Shown here: piece by piece, positions 18,172 to 29,652 of the stretch
Layout: every line of letters begins with the position of its first letter
Position numbering within the stretch: the first letter of the stretch is position 1
Assembly (NCBI RefSeq): GCF_000003815.2
Contig: NC_049985.1
Span: forward strand, 11,399,699-11,463,698
Direction of reading: 5' to 3'
DNA: 64,000 bases
Source of the DNA: Branchiostoma floridae
Lineage: Eukaryota > Chordata > Leptocardii > Amphioxiformes > Branchiostomatidae
Program-made: the position numbers and the translations under genes
Notes under the pieces: generated by a model
Seen by the model: the letters and a program-made list of their open reading frames with translations, nothing else
Told to the model about the DNA's origin: nothing
Databases searched by the model: none

Positions 18172-19899
18172 ATGGCGACGAAGACAGATACTTCACAAGA
18201 CCCGACCAAACTGGAAAGGATGGGCAAGGTTGGTCAAAAATTATGTAACATATTTGTTTACTACATCCAATTTAAGCTGAATCAAGAAAGCAACAGCTGA
18301 GGTATATGGTCCTCTTGCATTGGTATCTGAATCGATATGTATTATGTTGAGACTCATGCTTTTTTTGTCTGATTTCTCTACCCAGACAACAAATGTTTTT
18401 TATTATTTTCTTTAATGAGTGTACAGCAATACTTTTGTAACAACTATCTTGGCGCACCAGTGCACACATAGTCAAAGTAGATGCACAGCTGGAATTTTTG
18501 GTCCACAGAAGTGCATATGCTCCCAATATTTAGAGCCCATTGGTCTATAGATTATAATAAATTTTATTCAAATGTTCTCTATATTTTAGGTCAGAGAAAT
18601 AGGGGACCTAGCGGTGTGGTCAGTGTCATCCTGTAAGCCAGGTTTTGGAGTTGACCAGTTGAGGGATGGATCACTGGACACATATTGGCAATCAGATGGT
18701 CCACAGCCACACCTGGTCAACATTCAGTTCAGGAAGAAAACTGCTGTGAAGAGTCTATGTAAGTACATACAGACCTGAAGGCACATTGTGTACGTAGGGG
18801 CTCAAGATGGTTATGGTTGTAGCTTGTTTACTTAAAATCATGAAATTCCCTGACAGGCTTCAAAAATGTGCCCTTGGGAAAGGCACTTGAAGCATATTTT
18901 TTCACTCTTATTCAGGTATAAATGAGTAACTATAGCTTTAGTTTGGGACGCCCTCTTGGATGGGATGTTAAGTTGGAGGTCTGTGTTTTAGGAGAGCCAA
19001 ACCTCACGCACATTTAAGATCCATTAAGAAAATAGTAGATCATCTTATTCATGGTTTTAGATTTGTAGTCTTCAAAGGATGTAATCTTTAAAATTTCCAA
19101 TCCTTGCAAGTTGCTGTGAACTTGGTAGGAATACACGTTGTTGTGTTTGTTTGTGACAGGCCTGTATGCAGATTACAAGTCTGACGAGAGTTACACGCCC
19201 AACAGAATCTCCATCCGCACAGGCACACATTTCCACGACCTGCAGGAGGTGGAGCAGGTAGAGCTCAGTGAACCCACCGGCTGGGTCATCATCCCTATAC
19301 AGGTAATGGTACGGTCCATGTAGAGACTGTGTGGCATTGATCTGGGCAGTGGGAATCTGAGACCAAAGGGGTGTGAATTGAGTGACTTCTGTATTGCGCA
19401 TGTCATTACCTGGATGTCTGATGCAAATCAGGGCATAAAGGGACATTTTAGGATGATGATGATGACATCCTCCCATGTTAAACCTCTGTTTTAAGAACCC
19501 TATGCTCTTGTTGTAAGGGTAGGGTCTCACCCTGGTATCAGAAAAGATTAGCTGCATTTATGCATTAGCCGATAGATGAGTTTTATATCTACTCTGTATC
19601 TAAATCTTGTCAGATCCTTACTTCCTCGCTCATGACCCCACTGAAAAGCTACCTGCAGGCCGATTTAAGCATTTCATGACGAAACAAAGGTTCAAACAAA
19701 CTTTACCTTTTTACAGGACAAGAGCCTGCAGCCTCAGAGGACATTTATGATCCAGATTGCTGTTCTCTCCAACCATCAGAATGGACGAGACACCCACATG
19801 CGGCAGATCAAGATCCACGCACCAGTAGAAGATGGACCCATGTCCAAATTCCCAAAATTCAGTTCTCTTGATTGTAAAATGCACAGCTGTATAAGATAG
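18172..19899 (+). CDS. ANAPC10: Anaphase-promoting complex subunit 10 (APC10/Doc1)
   Basis: Four exons, 18172-18228, 18590-18758, 19160-19302 and 19717-19899, give 183 aa plus TAG with consistent phases; human ANAPC10 is 185 aa. After a short variable N-terminus, the DOC/APC10 jelly-roll domain is unmistakable: [54 protein letters not shown] and [20 protein letters not shown]. The last two residues are Ile-Arg, the IR tail that docks on the TPR subunit CDC27/APC3. The protein is the processivity and degron co-receptor subunit of the APC/C ubiquitin ligase in the nucleus and cytoplasm. The first donor (GTTGGT) is weak. The ATG at 18172 has a good context (ACAGCCATGG). It is transcribed divergently from ABCE1. 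Confidence 0.97.
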
Positions 19900-20273
19900 C
19901 AGTTCAATAGCATACTATGGTTATCACTTAGACTTTGCAGTGTTCCCAATTACATGTAATACATGTAGGATTACCCAAGCAGAAATTAACTTTTTCTATT
20001 AATAGTGTATGCATAATCATGTACTTTGTGCGCCATAGGATATAGTACGTAATAAACAATCTGGAAGAAGTTTATATATATGTACAGGAAAGAAAATATC
20101 AAGACACTTGGCTAGATTATACCATAATCATCGTCATATCCAGTAATGAACTTTACGGTAAATACCATATCAGCATGTGTTGTTGTTTTCTACAATAATG
20201 CTGTCTTTGTGCTGTCTGTCTACTGTGCAAATCTTTGGAGGGGCATGTTTTAGTTGTCAACTTGTTTATACAA

Positions 20274-20279
20274 AATAAA
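20274..20279 (+). promoter_or_regulatory. Putative ANAPC10 polyadenylation signal
   Basis: An AATAAA hexamer 375 bases after the ANAPC10 stop codon, followed by a GT-rich stretch. Confidence 0.5.
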
Positions 20280-20604
20280 GTGGGAGTATCAAGAGTTTTC
20301 CCTTTTTAATACATTGTCTTGAGACACTTAAACATGAAGACAGAAACCTTCAATCTCAACGTAGAAACTTATATCAGAAAAAAATGACACCTTTGTAATT
20401 AATCCATACTGGCTCAGGTTTTTGCAATAAGTGTGTATTTTTGATTAAGAGTAAAATGTACAGCCTGACATAGGATGTTGATTGTAGGGAAACACATATG
20501 AGCAACTGACCAGTCAGCAGCTTACTTGATATTGTTACAAATTTGTAAACTACACAATAAAAAAAATGGTAATAGTATTCTGAAGCAAGAGCTAAATCAG
20601 TTGC

Positions 20605-20815
20605 AAAGATGTACATTAGTAGGTAGTGTTCAGCTTGCATTCGGAAAGTCAGGAGTTCAAACAAAGACTTGCTACATATGGCTTTCTCTGGTAGTACTCG
20701 GCACTCATGAGAAAGAGAATAGTCTCAAGCCTCCTACTGTAGTTGCCTGTGTGGCTATAGAAATTGGCACTGCCCCATTACACCAAGAGGTGTGGATTTC
20801 AACTACAGTTTAAAT
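20605..20815 (+). mobile_element. SINE-like repeat, second copy
   Basis: It has a tRNA-like head with AGTCAGGAGTTCAAAC as a plausible B box. The body (AAGCCTCCTACTGTAGTTGC, then ATAGAAATTGGCACTGCC) is shared with 5425-5690. Ends are approximate. Confidence 0.55.
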
Positions 20816-21157
20816 AAATGTATATAGATGTATCCTCAATGAAGGTAGCAAGCATCAAACCCAAAGTAAGTGTTTGGGGTATGTCTGTTTCTTTGACTGA
20901 TCATAAGTGCTTGCTATCAATTACTCTGGACCTAAAAGAAGTCCATTCACAACAGTGAAAAACTTTGAGACAACAGTTTAATGATTATACATAACATCAA
21001 GTCGGTCTTCTTTTGATTGCCTTCAATGTAATAAATAATGTTGCTGTTAATACAAGCTACATGTATATACATGTACAACTACAACTTTCAGGCAACTAAA
21101 CAAGGAGTTTAATGTATTTACAGTTCACATGTCTGAATGCAAATGTTTGAGTAACAT

Positions 21158-21257
21158 NNNNNNNNNNNNNNNNNNNNNNNNNNNNNNNNNNNNNNNNNNN
21201 NNNNNNNNNNNNNNNNNNNNNNNNNNNNNNNNNNNNNNNNNNNNNNNNNNNNNNNNN
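21158..21257. other. Assembly gap (100 N)
   Basis: Run of exactly 100 N, a standard unknown-length placeholder, between ANAPC10 and the next gene. Confidence 0.95.
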
Positions 21258-21383
21258 CATACACTATAGCACCACTAGAATGCCATACAACAGAACTTGT
21301 CTAATGTTACTGTTACAGGTTTTTTTCAGGACACTACACATCACAGTGCTACTGGCTACTGTGCATGTAAAAATCTACATGAT

Positions 21384-23746
21384 CTATGAGGTAACACTGC
21401 CCCTGCGACTGCTGGTAGACTTCTGTTTCATGGCCTCCTGCAGCTTGTTCCTGTGACAGGCGGGGCACAGGGCGTGGTCCATCAGGTGGATGATGTTGGG
21501 GTGGACGGGACACTCCATCTGTCAGTTAGGGGGGAAGGAGGAGGCAATAAATTATCCATTGAAAAAAAGTTACAGAAAGTGAATTAAAACATTTCCTGCT
21601 ATACACCTGTCACTTTTACCAACCTATGAATATGCCCCTTACATCTAATCCTTCAAATCACCCTGGTAAATCTAAAAATTCCCCTTTAATATAGGATGGA
21701 ACAAGCCACAATCCATGTGTAGCACCTAAACCAACATACTATTATTTACTAGGAAACTTGCACTCATGGTCGTGCGTAAACTGTTTCTGTAACTTGTAAG
21801 TCCATATGCTTACTACAGTGCAGAGACAACAATGACAGGTAAATAGTTAGCCTGACTGAGTACCATCCTCCATTGTGACCACTGGCTCATTTGCTTGCTC
21901 TGTAGTTAGCAAGCGAAAGGACTGAGCTAGTGGTCACTACAGACGATGGTACTCAGGCTAGTAAACAATGGCAGCATGGAAAAACTTTTTCCAAACCATG
22001 GGACAACAATGAATAAGACAGTTTCAAGGTTCCATACCTGTTGTGCACGACCCTCAAACAGTTTGCCACACATCTTACACAGGACTGTAGTAGGCTCACG
22101 GTTGCAGATGCAGAACTTGGCAGGGTAAGTGATGAGGTACCCTCTCACCTGGGTGGGCTAACAGAAAACAAAAGGTGTTTTTGTTACCTGTTGAGCCATT
22201 CAGTGACTGCCTTAAACTTGAATACTAACCCCCTGCCTGCCTTTGTTTAACCAGTGCCAAAGATATGGAAGTACTTTTTTTAGCTAGCAGCGCCATCCAT
22301 GGTTAGCTAGTCTGTGTAACACAAACTCCGCTGTCCGGCGGATGTTTGGCGGGCTGCTATAAGCGAGATTTAATCAGGCTAATGGTTAGCAAGCGAAAAG
22401 TATTGAGCAAGCGGTCACTACGCAGAATGGTACCCAGGCTACTTTTTTTGTACAACAATGACATCCAAGTACTAGTAGTAGAACATAACATAATAGTCAC
22501 TAATAGTACTAGTATACACAATGTAAATCTAGCAACTGGATAGAATCCCAAACATTCCAGGTAGCACATTTCCTTAGTGACTGGAATTCTCATAAGTAGA
22601 TCTGAATGACTAATGAAAGATAGCTGATGAAATCTGAACCCATATCCTTGGTTGCACTTACTATTACATAAATTTTGGTCTCTGTGTGTTTTCACTATAA
22701 ATATAGTTTCTGAGGAAAACCATCAAACAGTCGAAAACTTTATGCACAACCTTTATGTGTCAGATTCTCCAAACAAAAGTTTTGGCTCCGTACTACAAAC
22801 AAATTTGTGGGCAAGGGGTTGAAGTCTCTGAGTTTGTTTACACCTTTTACAGGGATAATATGAAGCTTGTCTTTGTTGACATCACTTTGTTTTTATCTAT
22901 TTAGAAATTAGATATTTCTTTTTTCTTTCTCTTTCAAGTATACACACAGTGCATACCTCTGTCTTACTTCCTTCGATTTTTTTTCTCCAAAATTTTAGCC
23001 TTCTTCTTTCATACTGCCAAGCCTCTAATTCCAGGGATTAACTTTGGTGTGGTATTGCAATAAAGTTATCAATTACTCTGCGGTAACGTCTTTGGTTTTT
23101 CTAGGACCTTGCCTTTGTTATGCTCACTTTTGACTGATTGAGTTGGACAATCTTCTTTTGTTTTTCTATATGAATAATTCACAGACAGATTATACTCAAC
23201 AACAACAACAACACACTGAAGTTCAAGACTGAAAACCATGTCAACTTTTTCACACACAAAATCACTTTCCCTAAAGATAGTTACAAACCATTTATACAAA
23301 GTAAAACTTACAAAATGTACACATAGAATTTTCTTTGGTGTTTTTAGGATACCAGCCGTTTGTAATTAGCCCCAGTCTGGAGTTTTTCACACGTCCCCCG
23401 TCCAGATCACGCCGTGGCTGATCAAAATGATACGGCACGAAAAGTCACGCACAAGACCCTGACTTTTGCTGCACCGAGGACACAAGAGCGTTTACATACC
23501 AAACATTCCATCACAATTCGTGTACAAAATGTACTTCGTGTAAAAAATTCGCGACATACCACACTTCTGATAAATTCTGATCACAATCTCATAAACATGT
23601 GTGAAACTTCGCGCCACGCCACGCCACGCCAAACGAATCCTGGATCCGCGATTTCTCCAACTTCTTTCCCGCAAAAAAACACAAATTGTTACCTGTCCAG
23701 CTCCTGCACCGGCTCTAGCTTGTCCTGTTCCCGACGACACGTCCAT
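21384..23746 (-). CDS. Small Cys-rich, probably zinc-binding protein (102 aa), unrecognised
   Basis: Three exons, 23746-23693, 22157-22038 and 21518-21384, all join in phase 0 with good GT/AG borders, giving 102 aa and a TAG. The N-terminus is a Gly/Ala-rich linker. The middle exon has CICNREPTTVLCKMCG, and the last exon has MECPVHPN, HLMDHALCPACHRNK and a Ser/Arg tail. The CxC, CxxC, CPxH and CxxC pairs with intervening His suggest two zinc sites. I recognise no named family, so no function is claimed. It converges on ANAPC10 and diverges from the gene at 24813. The clean phase-0 structure and compositional coherence make it a real gene; the start could extend if an upstream exon exists. Confidence 0.75.
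21848..21960. mobile_element. Mutator-like MITE (TAGCCTG family), 113 bp foldback
   Basis: It begins TAGCCTGACTGAGTACCAT and ends ATGGTACTCAGGCTA, and the arms are near-complementary for about 40 bases. The flanks GTAAATAGT and GTAAACAAT agree at 7 of 9 positions, consistent with an old 9-bp target duplication. It lies in an intron of the Cys-rich gene. Confidence 0.75.
22308..22381. mobile_element. Mutator-like MITE (TAGCCTG family), 74 bp, perfect 9-bp duplication
   Basis: It starts TAGTCTGTG and ends CAGGCTA, with the direct repeat ATGGTTAGC at 22299-22307 and 22382-22390. The interior is the reverse complement of the copy at 39234-39323. Sequence to its right (22391-22441, ending CAGGCTA) matches the right half of 21848-21960, so it appears nested in a second relative. 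Confidence 0.87.
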
Positions 23747-24220
23747 AATGGTTCTCTATAAAGGCGGGAAATGGCGTAAGAAACGGCAAACTCCGAATGG
23801 TAACAGTTGTGACGAGTTGCTCCGCCTACTCCAACTTTCCACAAACAATTCGACCGGATATCAAACTACGTCATTTCCGATTGATGAGGCACCAAAAGCC
23901 TATCGGGAATTCACACCGCAAACATATTTCGACCAATTTGATTGAACTTTTCATCAATCTATGACATGCCTAAGAAACATTTTTAATATCAAAATAATTT
24001 GTGGGATACAATTATATAAAGTTCCGCATTTGAACGAATGCATTCGAACAACAGAATGATAGTAAGTTGTGATGCGCTCTTGAACTGAAAAAAAGGCGGG
24101 AAGGCTGTCACCAGAGGAATCGCACGTTGACGTCACGTGTAGGGCAGGTATGTATGTATCAGGCATCCGATGGTTGTCTACAATGTAGTCCAGTTATACG
24201 TTTCCATCAATATTTCGTCA

Positions 24221-24289
24221 AGGTTTTGGTAAGTTAAGTTTTCTGTTAGGCAACCAGTGACTAACAGAAAACTTTGCTTACCAAAACCT
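24221..24289. repeat. 69-bp near-perfect hairpin
   Basis: Two 29-base arms (AGGTTTTGGTAAG... and its complement) match at 27 positions around an 11-base loop. It lies in the divergent promoter space between the Cys-rich gene and the gene at 24813. Its origin (tiny MITE remnant or structured RNA) is undetermined. Confidence 0.8.
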
Positions 24290-24812
24290 GAGTGACAGTC
24301 AGTGAGAACAATGAGCTTTTATCCTTGGTGAGAACTGCGAAAATTGGTCACGTTACAGGTAACGTAACTTTAAACCCATTCATGACGCATATTGAGATGG
24401 CCTCACAGTCGTCACAGACACCATGCCGGGTTGGTTGAACCCTGAAGACTATCGGTTTGCACGTTGCTGTGGCAAATTCTGATTTACCTACCAACTTCAG
24501 TTGAACTTCCAAGTTAACAATTCAACATGGCGGATAATACTTGCGTCATAGTCACGCGCGTGAAAACACCGCGTGTAAAGTTTTCGCACTAGCACCAGTT
24601 GTACATCGCAGCATCCATAGTCCCATGGGCCAAAGGCTCGGTTTCACTGAGAGCCACAAGTTGGGCAAGTTCTTCATAAGTGTTCCAGAACGCACATAAC
24701 ACGTGATCGACACTGTAACGTTTACGTTCTAAGCGACAGGGAACTATTCTGTTTTGAGCGAAACAGACTCTACTTGCTTGGTGACAGCGCGACCATCAAC
24801 ACTGGGTCAAAG

Positions 24813-25880
24813 ATGGACATCACGAGTTTGATCTGCGTCTCTCTCTACGTTGTCATGGTTGCCGCTGCAGGATCCGCCCAGTTCCCGTATGCAGAACCTT
24901 CAGTGGCCGCTGTGTGGGGCTTGACGGTCGTCATGGTGGCGTCCAGCGTTGTCCTCATAACGGTACCTGTAGTCCGTTATTTCAAACGTGCGCAAAGGGA
25001 ACTAGAGGCTAAACTCATGGTCCAGCTGAAGGAAACTAGTAAGAGCGTACGCGCGGGAAGAAAGGATAGGAGAAGATACAAACGTCTCCAAAAGGAGATG
25101 GAAAATCTGGAGGAGATGAGACAAAAGGTGGAAGAGGAAATGACAAGAGTAGAAGCGGAACAAAAGAAGATACCACAATCCTATGCCGAGAGAGAAATAG
25201 CATTGAAGCAATGGATGGAAGAAGAGTTGAAACATTCGGTGTCTGTTGCGGTGACAAAAGCTCTTCGGGAAGAACATCTGGACATTGAAAAGCGGATACA
25301 AAACAGCATAAACGACATGTATTTGAAACGAAAGGAAGAAGTTCGAGAAGGAAGCCTGAACAAGATAGACTGTCAGAAGACCGAACTTCAAAAGATGTCG
25401 GAGCAATTTTCAAACCTCAAATCACACGTCGAAACATTGTGTGAGATTTTTGGCCATTACAACATGTTGGTGAGACAGACGATACGGAAAATGTGCGGGT
25501 ACAACCGCCAGGTGCGTTCTCTGAAGGACAACCTCCGCCAGAGTATTCATTTTCAGACAATTAGTGGAGATGGTAGTTTCTTGTTCAACGGCACGCGTCG
25601 TCGCCATATACACGAGAGATGGTTAATCGAGGAAGCAGTGGGGACCCCTAGCGGCGAACGAGTGCAACAGAAGGAGAGAGACGCCCTAACCCAGGTTAGG
25701 GAAATGATCACAAGCATGAAGAAACGCAATTCTGATGTCAGAAAAATGGTTGTTAATCTACGAGAAGAACGGGAACACCTGAGCAAGATCAGAATTGTAG
25801 CTCAAAACTCATTGGCTTGCACTAACAACACTGGGAAAGAGCAGCAGGACCAAACGTCAGAACTGCCAATGATTTTTTAA
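24813..25880 (+). CDS. Single-exon membrane-anchored coiled-coil protein (355 aa), unrecognised
   Basis: The first ATG of the open frame is at 24813 (context TCAAAGATGG); an upstream TTG extension is not a credible eukaryotic start. The protein has a hydrophobic N-terminus (MDITSLICVSLYVVMVAAAG, possible signal peptide), then a second hydrophobic span (AAVWGLTVVMVASSVVLITV) followed by basic residues. It thus looks like a single-pass or hairpin membrane protein with a cytoplasmic rest. About residues 60-210 and 285-335 are Lys/Glu/Arg-rich with heptad-like spacing (coiled coil). There are no introns. It ends MIF and TAA, with an ATTAAA at 25903. I recognise no family, and function is unknown. 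Length and composition support a real gene, perhaps lineage-restricted or retroposed. Confidence 0.75.
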   Translation: MDITSLICVSLYVVMVAAAGSAQFPYAEPSVAAVWGLTVVMVASSVVLITVPVVRYFKRAQRELEAKLMVQLKETSKSVRAGRKDRRRYKRLQKEMENLEEMRQKVEEEMTRVEAEQKKIPQSYAEREIALKQWMEEELKHSVSVAVTKALREEHLDIEKRIQNSINDMYLKRKEEVREGSLNKIDCQKTELQKMSEQFSNLKSHVETLCEIFGHYNMLVRQTIRKMCGYNRQVRSLKDNLRQSIHFQTISGDGSFLFNGTRRRHIHERWLIEEAVGTPSGERVQQKERDALTQVREMITSMKKRNSDVRKMVVNLREEREHLSKIRIVAQNSLACTNNTGKEQQDQTSELPMIF

Positions 25881-25908
25881 AATTTTCATGCCATCAAAAA
25901 GCATTAAA

Positions 25909-27305
25909 ATTCAGCTGCGCCGTGCACTCAACAACAGAAGCTGCATTTGTAATCTTTTCAAAAATGTTACGCCTGGTACGATGGTTTCAACTTTCCTGCT
26001 GCCATGACTTACTTTTATGTTTGCAACCCCAAGCACATCGAAATTCACTATAAAAGTGATGATTTTTTCCTTGCATTCCATCGTCTTTGTTTCCCGCTGT
26101 TCAACAATGGTAATAGAATATCTCTTCAGCAAACCTGTTTATGATAGGCGAGCTTTGAAATTATTTGTTAAGTATTTGTTAACTCGAATTCCATGATCGA
26201 CCCCAGACATTTGCCAAATAGATTCCAAATCAAGATTCCAACAGATGATTTAATTGTATTTGTCGTACGTTTTACATCGGGTTGAGAATCTGGAAAGGGG
26301 GGGCATCCATTTCACATGGGGTTAAAGATTCTTGGAAGAAATCCTATGGTTGGACAACAATCATTTCATATGTAGTTAGACTCCAAGAGCTAGAGGGGGG
26401 GGGGGGGCACATGAAGTTGATGGTACAGGGAGGTAAGGCCTGGTTGAGCGAGGGTGTGAGAAGAGTTAACCAAGCCATTTTGTTTTAATTCTACTGTAAA
26501 ACAAACACGTGCACTACACAATCATCCGATTTCAGCATATTTGTTTAATAGCAAAATAGAGAAATGCAAAGTGTACAATATATAAACCGCATAATAAATG
26601 AATTCGAAGATACTCTAGAATAAAAAAAATGAACTTAACATCTAACCCATTTAGGTTAACAATTACCCTCACTCTAGGACATAGTGGATAAAAAAAAGCT
26701 AAAATCAGTAAATATTGACATTGTCAGTACATAGTATAGAGGTAGCGTGGAACCTTTATACTTAAAGAATCATAGATTTATTTCAGTCTAAGGCTAAGGG
26801 TAAGGCCTTTGAGCTGATTATTAGTGTCCGTCAAAAATGTTGCATAAGTGTGTTTGGTGGGGTTAGTCTGTTAGTGTGTATGTCTGTATGTGTCTGTCTT
26901 GTGTTAGTGTCAGCGCCAGCCTTAGCCTCAGTTACTAGGGACATTTCCAAACAACTGATTTAAAGGGCTACAACCTCTACATAATAAACGGACAATGTTG
27001 ACATTTACTGTAGACTACTTTTCTGCGACAATAAAAAAGTGAAACGCACGAAAAAACAATTCAGCGTCAGCCACCCCTGTACTGGAATGGCATCAAACAA
27101 ATACACTAAAACAGAGGCTGCTAACAAAAGGCGTCTAAACAACACTACATTTCCAAGCCTCTTAACAAAAATAGACGAGATCTTCACTCAGAAATATGGG
27201 AAAACTATACCTAACACCTAACGTGAGTTAGCTTAACTATATGAACATGTATCTAACATCGTGATATACCTGATACCTGTAAAATTTTACACTTTGCATT
27301 CTGTT
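25909..27305. other. Non-coding stretch with dispersed repeat
   Basis: It contains a poly-G tract (26395-26408) and the 139-base dispersed repeat at 26021-26159. I see no convincing gene. Confidence 0.5.
26021..26159. repeat. About 138-bp dispersed direct repeat, copy 1
   Basis: It runs from TTGCAACCCCAAGCAC to AGGCGAGCTTTGAA and matches 33898-34035 in the same orientation with scattered changes. Flanks differ. It may mark the outer borders of the rearranged 26-34 kb block. Confidence 0.8.
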
Positions 27306-27714
27306 TGTATTGATTCGGTTTCTGTGACTGCGTAGATTACCTAGACGTCTAGCATTTCCAAAGGACTAAAATACTAATATAAAAAAAAGGTTTTTGAACC
27401 ACCTGCCTTCCTTTCTGGCCTGTGCCGTTCTCTTGGTTCGGGACCCAAGAAAACAACACGAGGCAGATTATGTTATGGTCTAGGTCCCCGACAACCACTG
27501 ACCATGACATAAAACAGAAATGACAACAGATGGTGAACCAGGGAAAACCCTGTTTATAAAGAACATAATTAACAGTAACTGACCGAATACAATATTTACC
27601 GGCCATTGACACAGTCACAGAAACCAAACCAGCCACACACCAAGCTTGTACACCACAGAAACGGGCTTTAGCCCTAAGGGCAAAAGGAGCCTCCATTTAC
27701 AAAATGTCCTAATG
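27306..27714 (-). CDS. Duplicated short ORF family, copy 1 (115-aa frame 27696-27349), uncertain
   Basis: A 409-base segment duplicated at 30003-30402. On the minus strand it opens with MEAPFALRAKARFCGV, has a hydrophobic stretch (WCVAGLVSVTVSMAG), then GFPWFTICCHFCFMSWSVVV and a polar tail. A possible short intron lies between the two hydrophobic halves (GTAAAT at the end of the first, AAACAG before the second), so the true frame of the second half is uncertain. The family is not recognised. Conservation between copies proves duplication, not coding. Confidence 0.35.
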
Positions 27715-27739
27715 CCCTACTGGCTACATCACTCAGAAC

Positions 27740-27905
27740 TCAGGTCGCACACACGAGCACCCATCTTTCTGGACGCCACCGTGGAGATGGCGTCGGACAA
27801 TCTCTCACCAGGATAAGTCCCACCATCAACATTGCAGCTGCAGTTGATCAGGAATTCATGACATCAATGCGGTCCTGGAAGCAGCTGAGAGATGTCTCCT
27901 CCCCA
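27740..27905 (-). pseudogene. Decayed copy of the exon at 30848-31024
   Basis: It retains CAACTGCAGCTGCAATGTT, GGTGGGACTTATCCTGG and GCCATCTCCACGG words of the intact exon, but has an early in-frame stop and lost segments. It lies upstream of copy 1 of the short ORF, exactly as the intact exon lies upstream of copy 2. Confidence 0.6.
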
Positions 27906-28524
27906 ACTTATGTGACTGCAAGAAAGTGAATTACAATCAATTATGACGAGCTCGACTTCCATCGTTTTGCTACTAGCTCTATAATCAAAATATTTTTGAA
28001 AAGGCCCAAGGAAGCCTTATGTCCTGCAATGAGTAGAAATGGTGACAAAATATGCAAAGGAAGCTAATAGACTACTGTAATGTCTGTAGCGCTAAAGTGT
28101 AACGCGAAATGGTCAAATTATTGCTTACTGGTCTTAACCAGGTAAAAGTTGGTAGAAACGGTTAAACAACAGTGACAGTGGTCTGATTTTGTTTTAAACG
28201 TAGGCAGGGTTAGGCTGGAAGAGTTGTAGAGGATGCACTCACCTATCAACAATCTGGTCTGCTTCCTCCCTCCAGTACAGGTGCAGAAGCAGGGCTGGGC
28301 CGGAACGTATGCACACATCATCTGACTCATAGCTAAACTGTTCAACCAGTCCAAATTATGAAAAGAAAAAGAAAACTCTATTAAGCACTGTTCACCTGAA
28401 CATTGTTCATCAACCATTGAAACAGAGCTTACAGTCACCAAGTTACAAGGACATCAGTCATTTAACAAAGATTGCTATGCTACAACAGCATTCAGACAAT
28501 ATTGCACAACACAAACAACTTATT

Positions 28525-28580
28525 ATATGGGAAAGACTGTCCACCTCCTTGGTGATGCACTTGGTGTTGTCACGAAGCAA
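28525..28580 (-). pseudogene. Histone H4-like fragment (LRDN..ITK segment)
   Basis: The minus strand reads CTTCGTGACAACACCAAGTG then CATCACCAAG, matching the H4 LRDNIQGITK region at the DNA level before degenerating. It is only a fragment. Confidence 0.55.
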
Positions 28581-28909
28581 GATATTTTCTTGTCAGTGAC
28601 GCAAGTGATGCATCATTTGTCTCAACACCGCTCAATGCCTGTCCAATGGCAAACGGGAAGGCGGTGTATAATTAGGGCATCTCGAATGCTAATTCAATTG
28701 CTACTACATCAGTCTATAGAGACTGCCTAAACAATATACAACGAAACTAATATGGCAGATAGTAGAAGCCGACATTTTGATTTCACGCAGCAAATGTCTG
28801 GTTTGCAGAGCTGATTTACATACGTACAGTCCAGTTATGGAATGTCATCTCAAGATGCTTCTGAAATCCAGCTACGAGGGGAGACACTAACACGCCTTCC
28901 GCCAGGACC

Positions 28910-28968
28910 ACCGTCTCCCCGGATGTTGTGAAGCGCCTTCGGTCACGGTACCGGTAACGTCCAGACAT
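28910..28968 (-). pseudogene. Histone H4-like 5' fragment with internal deletion
   Basis: The minus-strand ATGTCTGGACGT encodes MSGR as in H4, then jumps to CGCTTCACAACATCCGG, resembling the LRDNI region. It is preceded by ACTGATATCACAG, an acceptor-like motif shared with the copy at 33242. Confidence 0.55.
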
Positions 28969-29070
28969 TGCTGTGATATCAGTAGAAGAAAGAGACATAC
29001 ATCAGCCGCTCGCTACGTGAATGTAACTGTAACAAACACAAAAGGTTCAACGCCTGCCAAATGGAAAGTA

Positions 29071-29127
29071 GGAATTGTAGACACAATACAGCAAAGTAGG
29101 AATTGTAGACACAATACAGCACAATAC
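29071..29127. repeat. 28-bp unit in two tandem copies
   Basis: AGTAGGAATTGTAGACACAA followed by TACAGC(A) occurs twice head to tail, just downstream (minus sense) of an H4-like fragment. Confidence 0.85.
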
Positions 29128-29262
29128 CTTGTCTATGTCGGGAAAGACCGTCATGCCCTGGCTTGGTGATGCACCGGATGTTGTCACGAAGCACTTGCAG
29201 TAACGGTGACACTTCGAAACCTCCATTCCTCTAGTGCCTTTCCTCGCTTACCAAGCCCAGAC
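29128..29262 (-). pseudogene. Histone H4-like fragment, best preserved
   Basis: On the minus strand, LQVLRDNIRCITKP aligns with the H4 segment KVLRDNIQGITKP. Upstream GTCTGGGCTTGGTAAG resembles the H4 GLGKG region, and GGTCTTTCCCGACA resembles RRLARR. The frame is disrupted between these blocks. It ends at a donor-like CAAG/GTATTG also seen at 29567. Confidence 0.7.
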
Positions 29263-29566
29263 ACTTCTAGCTAATCTGATTAACAGATATATGCATAAGC
29301 TACCATACCACCGCTGCCACAAACACAAAAGGCTCAGAACAAGTACCTAGAAACAAGACAACCCAAATACTACTATATGTACTACTAGTATACAGCTGAT
29401 ATGCAGATTATCCACCTGACAAACACCCCAGGTACATAAACTGAAATTTAAAATGTAAACTTTAAATAGTGTGCCAACACAAATGGAATGAACGAGTTAT
29501 TCATTGAAAAAGATTGTTGTCCTATAGTTTAAAAAATGTGTGCTTTCACACAATACAGTACGATAC

Positions 29567-29652
29567 CTTGTCATAGAAGACTGCGAAGCCCGTTCGCTCA
29601 CATTCGGCACCTTCCTTCGCCAGTCCTCGCCTCCTTTTCCGCGTCCAGACAT
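29567..29652 (-). pseudogene. Histone H4-like 5' fragment (MSGRGKGG)
   Basis: The minus-strand ATG begins MSGRGKGG, identical to the start of H4 (also of H2A), then diverges after an apparent deletion and reaches a donor-like CAAG/GTATCG. Confidence 0.6.

Noticed and set aside
24774-24812. TTG-initiated extension of the 355-aa protein
   Set aside because: The upstream codon is TTG; the first ATG at 24813 starts a hydrophobic leader and is the credible start.
25002-25413. Minus-strand frames of 125-134 codons
   Set aside because: Antisense shadow of the coiled-coil gene; Leu/Phe/Ser-rich as expected from reversed Lys/Glu codons.
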